DNA from: an uncultured Bacilli bacterium
GTDB taxonomy: Bacteria > Bacillota_I > Bacilli_A > RF39 > UBA660
Assembly: GCA_951800155.1 (NCBI GenBank)
Contig: CATOJL010000038.1
Coordinates: 1 to 10,272, forward strand
Length of the DNA stretch: 10,272 bases
Reading direction: 5' to 3'
This document shows positions 6,368 through 10,272 of the stretch, piece by piece. The position numbers and the translations under genes were made by a program. The notes below the pieces were generated by a model. The model did no database searches. It was not told the DNA's origin and saw only the letters and a list, made by a program, of their open reading frames with translations. Positions within the stretch are counted from its first letter, which is position 1, and each line of letters starts with the position of its first letter.

Positions 6368-7782
6368 ACTGCTTCTCCATCCATACTCCATGTTTTTACA
6401 TCAGTAATTTTGACAGGAATAATCGTTCCAATGGTATTTTTATCCGCTTTTACATTTACTAATTTCATAGTTTCTGTATAACCCATTACTTTTGTATCAT
6501 CTTTTTCACTAATTCCTTCAATTAACACTTTAACCGTTTTTCCTTTATAAACCTCATTCGCACATTTTGAATAATAATTAATCCGTTCATTTAGCCGTTG
6601 TAACCGTTCTTCTTTTACTTCTTTTGCAATTCGATCTTCCATCTTAGAAGCAGGAGTTCCAATTCGTGGGGAAAAAATAAAGGTAAAAGCCGAATCATAT
6701 TTACACTCTTCTACTACTTGCAATGTATCCTCAAAATCCTCTTCTGTTTCATTTGGAAAACCTACAATGATATCCGTTGTAATAGCTACATTAGGAATCT
6801 TTTCTTTTAATTTATGAAATAAGGTAATATATTCTTCTTTTGTATAACGTCTACCCATTTGTTTTAAAATCGTATTGGAACCAGACTGTAAGGGAAGATG
6901 AATATAAGGCATAATATTGTCGCAACTCGCAATGATGGAAATCATCTTATCTGTAAAATCCCAAGGATGACTTGTTACAAATCGAATGCGTTCTATCCCT
7001 GTCTTACTTACATCAAAAAGTAAATCCTCCATATAATAATCTTCTTCTAAATCTTTTCCATAAGCATTTACATTTTGTCCAAGTAAGGTCACTTCTTTAT
7101 ACCCATTTTCTTTTAAAGCTTGTACTTCAGTTAAAATATCTTCCTTTTTTCTACTTCTTTGCTTTCCTCTTGTATATGGAACAATGCAGTAAGTACAAAA
7201 TTTATCACATCCATACATAATATTTACCCATGCTTTATATTTCGAATCTCTCTTAAAAGGCATATTCTCAATAATATCGCCTTCTTTAGAGAATACTTCA
7301 ATTTGATTTTCTTGTTTTATTAAAATTTCATGAATTAATTTGGGCAAATGATGAATATTATGGGTTCCAAACACTAAATCAATATAATTATATTTTTCTA
7401 AAATTTCTTTTACTACAACCTCTTCTTGGGCCATACATCCACAGATTCCTGCAATCACATTTGGTCTTTTTTCTTTCAAATTTTTAATTCTTCCTAAAAA
7501 ACCAAACACTTTATTATGTGCATTTTCACGAATAGCGCATGTGTTTAAAAGAATAAAATCTGCCTCTTCCATACAGTCTACTGGTATAAAACCAAGTTCT
7601 TCTAAAAGACCTTTGATATTTTCACTATCATGCTCATTCATTTGACAACCATAGGTTTTTATAAAATAATGCTTCCCTTTGGCAATTCCTCTCAAATTGT
7701 CATCTATTTTATAATGAATTGTTTGTACTATCCCATGTTCTTTTGAACGCTTCATTGCTTCTTTCAAATTTGGTACTACCAT
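6364..7782 (-). CDS. miaB: tRNA-2-methylthio-N6-dimethylallyladenosine synthase (MiaB)
   Basis: This 472-residue radical-SAM methylthiotransferase adds a methylthio group to i6A37 in tRNAs that read UNN codons. The N-terminal UPF0004 domain (about 37-150) opens with YFIKTYGCQMNEHDSE and holds the auxiliary cluster cysteines C46, C82 and C116. The radical SAM core (about 185-400) has the CxxxCxxC triad C192, C196 and C199 in YGCDKFCTYCIVPYTRG, followed by the TLLGQNVNAYG block typical of MiaB. A TRAM domain (about 410-470) closes the protein and should bind tRNA. An extra 35 or so residues before the first domain are common in Bacilli MiaB. The start at 7782 has only a weak AAGTGAG site. It has its own promoter and is coupled by ATGA to the downstream 106-residue gene. 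Confidence 0.97.
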   Translation of the reverse strand: MVVPNLKEAMKRSKEHGIVQTIHYKIDDNLRGIAKGKHYFIKTYGCQMNEHDSENIKGLLEELGFIPVDCMEEADFILLNTCAIRENAHNKVFGFLGRIKNLKEKRPNVIAGICGCMAQEEVVVKEILEKYNYIDLVFGTHNIHHLPKLIHEILIKQENQIEVFSKEGDIIENMPFKRDSKYKAWVNIMYGCDKFCTYCIVPYTRGKQRSRKKEDILTEVQALKENGYKEVTLLGQNVNAYGKDLEEDYYMEDLLFDVSKTGIERIRFVTSHPWDFTDKMISIIASCDNIMPYIHLPLQSGSNTILKQMGRRYTKEEYITLFHKLKEKIPNVAITTDIIVGFPNETEEDFEDTLQVVEECKYDSAFTFIFSPRIGTPASKMEDRIAKEVKEERLQRLNERINYYSKCANEVYKGKTVKVLIEGISEKDDTKVMGYTETMKLVNVKADKNTIGTIIPVKITDVKTWSMDGEAV

Positions 7783-7806
7783 ATTCTCACTTCTCTCTTA
7801 AGCAAA

Positions 7807-7835
7807 ATCATACCATACTTTCTTTTTCTCTTCAA
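7807..7835 (-). promoter_or_regulatory. Promoter of miaB
   Basis: On the minus strand, -35 TTGAAG (7835-7830) and -10 TATGAT (7812-7807) have a 17-base spacer and a TGG extension before the -10. It lies in the 64 bases between the membrane protein gene and miaB. Confidence 0.7.
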
Positions 7836-7836
7836 G

Positions 7837-7860
7837 AAAAAAAGGATTATTTCTCCTCTT
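7837..7860 (-). terminator. Weak terminator of the DUF308-like gene
   Basis: On the minus strand AAGAGGA (7860-7854) can pair with TCCTTTT (7846-7840), including one G-U pair, and the T-run 7843-7837 follows. The left arm lies in the last codons of the gene. It is followed at once by the miaB promoter. Confidence 0.45.
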
Positions 7861-8446
7861 CAATAATTTTAATATTTTTATTTTCAACTGTTATATTTCC
7901 ATAAATATCCATCTGTTGCATTTCTTTATGAATGACTAAGAAATCAATCATATCAATAACCGAATAAGCGATCATGAAAACACCAATTAACTTAGTAATT
8001 GCGACAGCTCCTTGAAAAGGATTGGTTAAAAAAAGAATGCCCCCTGCTAAAATAAAGATAGATAAAATAAGTGTGAAGCCCCAATTTTTAACATGGTGCA
8101 TTTTTAATAAATAGGCAAACTGTAATTTAGATACACCATTTACTAACATTAGAATTCCTATTAAAATGGGAATGATACTCGCAATAAGCTCTGTGTTTAA
8201 TATGAGGATAATACCCGCTACTACCATAAAAACTTGACTGATAAAGGCAAAATTTATGTAGTTTGCTTCTTTGTCAAATAGTTGTTTTACTAGTGGGATA
8301 ATAGCAAGAAGTAATGTCCCACCAACTACATAGGAAATAATTTTTAAGGTCAATTCCGCTTTTAAAATTAAAAAAATTCCTAGAATAATAAAGACTAACC
8401 ATGATAATAAAGATGTTTTTAATATTTTATCAAATTGTTTTTTCAT
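7847..8446 (-). CDS. DUF308/HdeD-like integral membrane protein
   Basis: This 199-residue membrane protein has about six helices, near residues 11-29, 35-53, 64-83, 87-107, 123-141 and 147-170, followed by a short charged cytoplasmic-type tail. The helices form three two-helix repeats, each with a GI(F/I/L)(L/F)(I/L) core: LGIFLIL, AGIILIL and GGILFL. This is the pattern of HdeD/DUF308 proteins, which in enteric bacteria are linked to acid resistance; the role here is unknown. The frame stays open to an ATG at 8509. I place the start at 8446 because AGAGGG lies five bases upstream, and because a strong promoter at 8497-8469 lies downstream of the longer start. Residue numbers use the 8446 start. 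Confidence 0.85.
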   Translation of the reverse strand: MKKQFDKILKTSLLSWLVFIILGIFLILKAELTLKIISYVVGGTLLLAIIPLVKQLFDKEANYINFAFISQVFMVVAGIILILNTELIASIIPILIGILMLVNGVSKLQFAYLLKMHHVKNWGFTLILSIFILAGGILFLTNPFQGAVAITKLIGVFMIAYSVIDMIDFLVIHKEMQQMDIYGNITVENKNIKIIEEEK

Positions 8447-8468
8447 ACATACCCTCTTCTCTACTTCT

Positions 8469-8497
8469 ATTATAACATAGCTCTTTTTATTTGTAAA
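8469..8497 (-). promoter_or_regulatory. Promoter of the DUF308-like gene
   Basis: On the minus strand, -35 TTTACA (8497-8492) and -10 TATAAT (8474-8469) have a 17-base spacer and a TGT extension. The -35 begins two bases after the stop codon of the 417-residue gene. It supports the shorter 8446 start of the membrane protein. Confidence 0.75.
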
Positions 8498-8498
8498 A

Positions 8499-9752
8499 CT
8501 ATAGTGCATCTAAAAGTTGTTTATATTTACGATACTCTAGAGCCAGTTTTTGATATGTTTTTTTTCCAAATTTTAATTTTACATGTTTAGGCCAGTTTGT
8601 AAGTGTCACTTCTTCCTGGTGTTTAAGCGCCCATGGATAACAATGATAGATTAAATCAAAAATAAGTTTTTTGTCTTGATTTATTTTTCGACTCAAATAG
8701 ATAAAGGCAATCACTCTATGATTGATATGTGTATTTACTAATTTTTTAGGACTAAATAAAATTTTATAAATATCAAAAAGATTTAAATTTTCTTCAACAG
8801 CAAGTATATCTAAAATTTCCATGCGTTTAAAAACATTTTTTTCATTGTAAATTCTATCATAGCAATTTGGATATAAAGTATTAAATTTTTCTTTTATTTG
8901 TTTCTTATTATCTAAAAACACATAATCCATAAGTTCTTTCATTCCAATAGTAGAAAAAAGAAAACGAACAAATGGTTCTGTTACTGCATATAGGGCTCCA
9001 TAAATGGTTTCTTTTTCATTAAATGCAAGTCCTAAGTAGCCTTTCATAAAAAATAGATCAGGATTGCTAAATGTTTGTTCTTCCATTATTTCTTTAAGAG
9101 CCATATATTTTGGATTTGCGTGTTCCTCTAAAAGATTCATATATTTAAACTGTCGTCCTTTAATTCCATTTTCACCACGAATGATGCTTTCAATTAATCC
9201 AACACCATATGTATAAGGTGTACTATCTGTAAATAAGATATTGAGTCCATGAGGAACGATAGCTACACTCTGTGTTGTTTTCTTTTTCATTTTTAAGAGA
9301 TAAATTTTATAATCAAGACTTCTATGAAGGTAATTTTTAAGAATGCCATATGGCTCATTAACCTCTATTTTTTTTAAATCGATCTTAGAATAATGATTTG
9401 AAAGTTTTTTTGCATATTTACGACTACAGTATTGTTTTTTTATTGCTTTGTATGCTTTTCTTTTATCCTTTTTAGATGTTGGTATTCCCAAAATATTACA
9501 AACATTTACAAAATAAGATTCTTCTTTTGTTACAGATAACAGCTCTCTATTTTCTAACGCGAATTTCTTCAAAATAGAAAGTTTATCTTTTTCAAGTAAA
9601 AAAATATCATTTTGTTCATCGTAATCAAAATAATTAGAATAAGCTTGTAACTCTGGATTTGGAAAACAACTAGCATCTCCTTTTGCTTGTATCACATATT
9701 TATGACGCAATTGTGCGAAGGTATATTTTATTTTATAGATGATAGTTATCAT
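8499..9752 (-). CDS. Hypothetical protein, 417 residues, family not recognised
   Basis: I do not recognise this protein. It looks soluble, is lysine-rich and mostly helical. No signal peptide or convincing membrane helix is visible. Distinct stretches include a basic segment SKKDKRKAYKAIKKQYCSRK (93-112), a more hydrophobic middle with VAIVPHGLNILFTDSTPYTYG (about 163-183) and a basic C-terminus KHVKLKFGKKTYQK (389-402). Cysteines at 29, 85, 109, 297 and 371 are not arranged as a metal site. The start at 9752 is strongly supported by AGGAGG six bases upstream and a good promoter. It is transcribed away from the tRNA genes and ends just before the promoter of the DUF308-like gene, with no clear terminator, so it may read through. 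Neighbours give no clue to its job. Confidence 0.85.
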   Translation of the reverse strand: MITIIYKIKYTFAQLRHKYVIQAKGDASCFPNPELQAYSNYFDYDEQNDIFLLEKDKLSILKKFALENRELLSVTKEESYFVNVCNILGIPTSKKDKRKAYKAIKKQYCSRKYAKKLSNHYSKIDLKKIEVNEPYGILKNYLHRSLDYKIYLLKMKKKTTQSVAIVPHGLNILFTDSTPYTYGVGLIESIIRGENGIKGRQFKYMNLLEEHANPKYMALKEIMEEQTFSNPDLFFMKGYLGLAFNEKETIYGALYAVTEPFVRFLFSTIGMKELMDYVFLDNKKQIKEKFNTLYPNCYDRIYNEKNVFKRMEILDILAVEENLNLFDIYKILFSPKKLVNTHINHRVIAFIYLSRKINQDKKLIFDLIYHCYPWALKHQEEVTLTNWPKHVKLKFGKKTYQKLALEYRKYKQLLDAL

Positions 9753-9776
9753 ACAACCCCTCCTTTTTTGCGCTTT

Positions 9777-9805
9777 ACTATAGCATACTTTACTTTAAAT
9801 TTCAA
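9777..9805 (-). promoter_or_regulatory. Promoter of the 417-residue gene
   Basis: On the minus strand, -35 TTGAAA (9805-9800) and -10 TATAGT (9782-9777) have a 17-base spacer, with TGC before the -10. The AGGAGG ribosome binding site follows soon after. Confidence 0.75.
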
Positions 9806-9855
9806 CAAATAAACATGGTCATTGTAATTTTTTTTATAACTTTTTAAAAAATAGC

Positions 9856-9884
9856 TAGAATTTTAAAAAATAATATGCTATAAT
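9856..9884 (+). promoter_or_regulatory. Promoter of the tRNA genes
   Basis: The -10 TATAAT (9879-9884) is preceded by TGC, giving an extended -10. The -35 is poor (TAGAAT at 9856-9861, 17-base spacer). A-tracts and T-tracts at about 9825-9853 resemble an UP element and may compensate. The tRNA-Lys gene begins only eight bases after the -10. Confidence 0.7.
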
Positions 9885-9892
9885 CAATTTAT

Positions 9893-9968
9893 GGGGCGTT
9901 AGCTCAGTTGGTAGAGCAACTGACTCTTAATCAGTGGGTCTAGGGTTCGAATCCCTAACGCCCCACCA
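9893..9968 (+). tRNA. tRNA-Lys (anticodon CTT)
   Basis: The cloverleaf is complete. Acceptor GGGGCGT pairs with ACGCCCC, with discriminator A and an encoded CCA at 9966-9968. The D-arm is GCTC/GAGC. The anticodon stem ACTGA/TCAGT holds the loop CTCTTAA with anticodon CTT, reading AAG codons. The T-arm is TAGGG-TTCGAAT-CCCTA and the variable loop is five bases. It is the first of two tRNAs and is followed by a strong hairpin. Confidence 0.98.
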
Positions 9969-9980
9969 TAATAGAAAGAT

Positions 9981-10009
9981 ACTCGAACCCAAAAAAAGGT
10001 TCGAGTTTT
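9981..10009 (+). terminator. Hairpin after tRNA-Lys
   Basis: A nine-base-pair stem, ACTCGAACC (9981-9989) with GGTTCGAGT (9998-10006), has an A-rich loop and a short TTT tail after the stem. The tail is weak for full termination, so some transcript may continue into tRNA-Leu, for which I see no clear promoter. The right arm nearly repeats the T-arm of tRNA-Lys. Confidence 0.7.
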
Positions 10010-10038
10010 AAATTATCTTAAACGATTATGATATTTTT

Positions 10039-10123
10039 GCAAGGATGGCGGAATGGTAGACGCGCTACTTTGAGGGGGTAGTAAGTAAATCTTGTGGGAG
10101 TTCAAATCTCCTTCCTTGCACCA
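10039..10123 (+). tRNA. tRNA-Leu (anticodon GAG)
   Basis: Acceptor GCAAGGA pairs with TCCTTGC, with discriminator A and an encoded CCA at 10121-10123. The anticodon stem CTACT/GGTAG holds the loop TTGAGGG, giving anticodon GAG, which reads CUC and CUU. A 14-base variable region with an AAG/CTT stem marks it as a class II tRNA, as expected for leucine. The T-arm is GGGAG-TTCAAAT-CTCCT with one G-U pair. It lies 70 bases after tRNA-Lys. Confidence 0.96.
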
Positions 10124-10133
10124 TAGGGAAATT

Positions 10134-10151
10134 AGTCGAACTAGTTCGACT
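10134..10151 (+). terminator. 18-base perfect palindrome after tRNA-Leu
   Basis: AGTCGAACT-AGTTCGACT is a perfect inverted repeat with almost no loop, followed by CTTTCAAAA-like sequence without a true T-run. It could act as a 3' processing or stabilising hairpin more than a terminator; the following hairpin terminates better. Confidence 0.5.
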
Positions 10152-10161
10152 TTCAAAATAT

Positions 10162-10188
10162 AAAGGTTAATTTCGGTTAATCTTTTTT
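10162..10188 (+). terminator. Rho-independent terminator of the tRNA unit
   Basis: AAAGGTTAA (10162-10170) pairs with TTAATCTTT (10177-10185), including one G-U pair, around a TTTCGG loop. The T-run continues to 10188. It is the better-formed terminator of the pair after tRNA-Leu. Confidence 0.7.
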
Positions 10189-10216
10189 GTTTGTTTTGAA
10201 AGGAGTTTGATTAGTT

Positions 10217-10272
10217 ATGCAAATAGTAAAAGAAAAGTTAGAAATTGATGAAAAATTGGAAAAGAAAATTAA
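10217..10272 (+). CDS. Start of an unidentified gene, cut by the window edge
   Basis: An ATG at 10217 opens a frame that stays open to the window end. The 18 or so visible codons read MQIVKEKLEIDEKLEKK, too short to identify. AAGGAG lies at about 10200-10205, eleven bases upstream, a little far but the only strong site nearby. A nearer-upstream TTG frame stops quickly. No clear promoter is visible between the tRNA terminator and this start. Confidence 0.6.
   Translation, partial: MQIVKEKLEIDEKLEKKI

Noticed and set aside
6972..7220. Plus-strand ORF of 82 residues inside miaB.
   Set aside because: Antisense to conserved MiaB coding sequence, with no start signals.
7719..7904. Plus-strand ORF of 61 residues across the miaB promoter.
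   Set aside because: Overlaps the miaB start, promoter and the end of the membrane gene on the opposite strand, with no ribosome binding site.

Overview
The window is AT-rich bacterial chromosome from a low-GC Bacillota. Strong AGGAGG-type ribosome binding sites, extended -10 promoters (TGnTATAAT), tRNAs with encoded CCA and Bacilli-type housekeeping proteins all point that way. An uncultured gut Bacilli or Mollicutes-related lineage is plausible, but the sequence does not fix the taxon. TGA is a true stop: miaB ends on a TGA that overlaps the ATG of the next gene, so the mycoplasma code (UGA = Trp) is unlikely.

Layout from left to right. At 71-125 a pair of hairpins forms a two-way terminator. 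A minus-strand transcription unit at about 3009-154 starts from a clear promoter. It carries a possible 42-codon leader ORF, a XerC/XerD tyrosine recombinase, an alpha-D-phosphohexomutase (phosphomannomutase/phosphoglucomutase) and a Dps-like protein that has lost most ferroxidase ligands. Next come uvrC and an unrecognised 165-residue protein, both minus strand and each with its own promoter. The only leftward-to-rightward protein gene in the interior is an IMPACT/YigZ family gene at 5487-6050. Its promoter overlaps the divergent one of the 165-residue gene, and its stop codon overlaps that of the convergent gene inside a two-way terminator. The minus-strand unit at 7835-6047 holds miaB and a translationally coupled 106-residue helical protein of unknown function. 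Upstream are a six-helix DUF308/HdeD-like membrane protein and a 417-residue orphan protein, each with its own promoter. At the right end, plus-strand tRNA-Lys(CTT) and tRNA-Leu(GAG) are each followed by a hairpin carrying a GTTCGA core, then a strong terminator and the start of another gene that runs off the window.

Most of the window is housekeeping: DNA repair, chromosome dimer resolution, tRNA modification and sugar phosphate metabolism. I see no CRISPR array, insertion sequence, prophage or defence system. No gap between genes exceeds 300 bases. The points most worth a second look are the degenerate Dps, the overlapping leader ORF before xerD, the unknown partner of miaB, and the tRNA trailers that mirror the T-arms.
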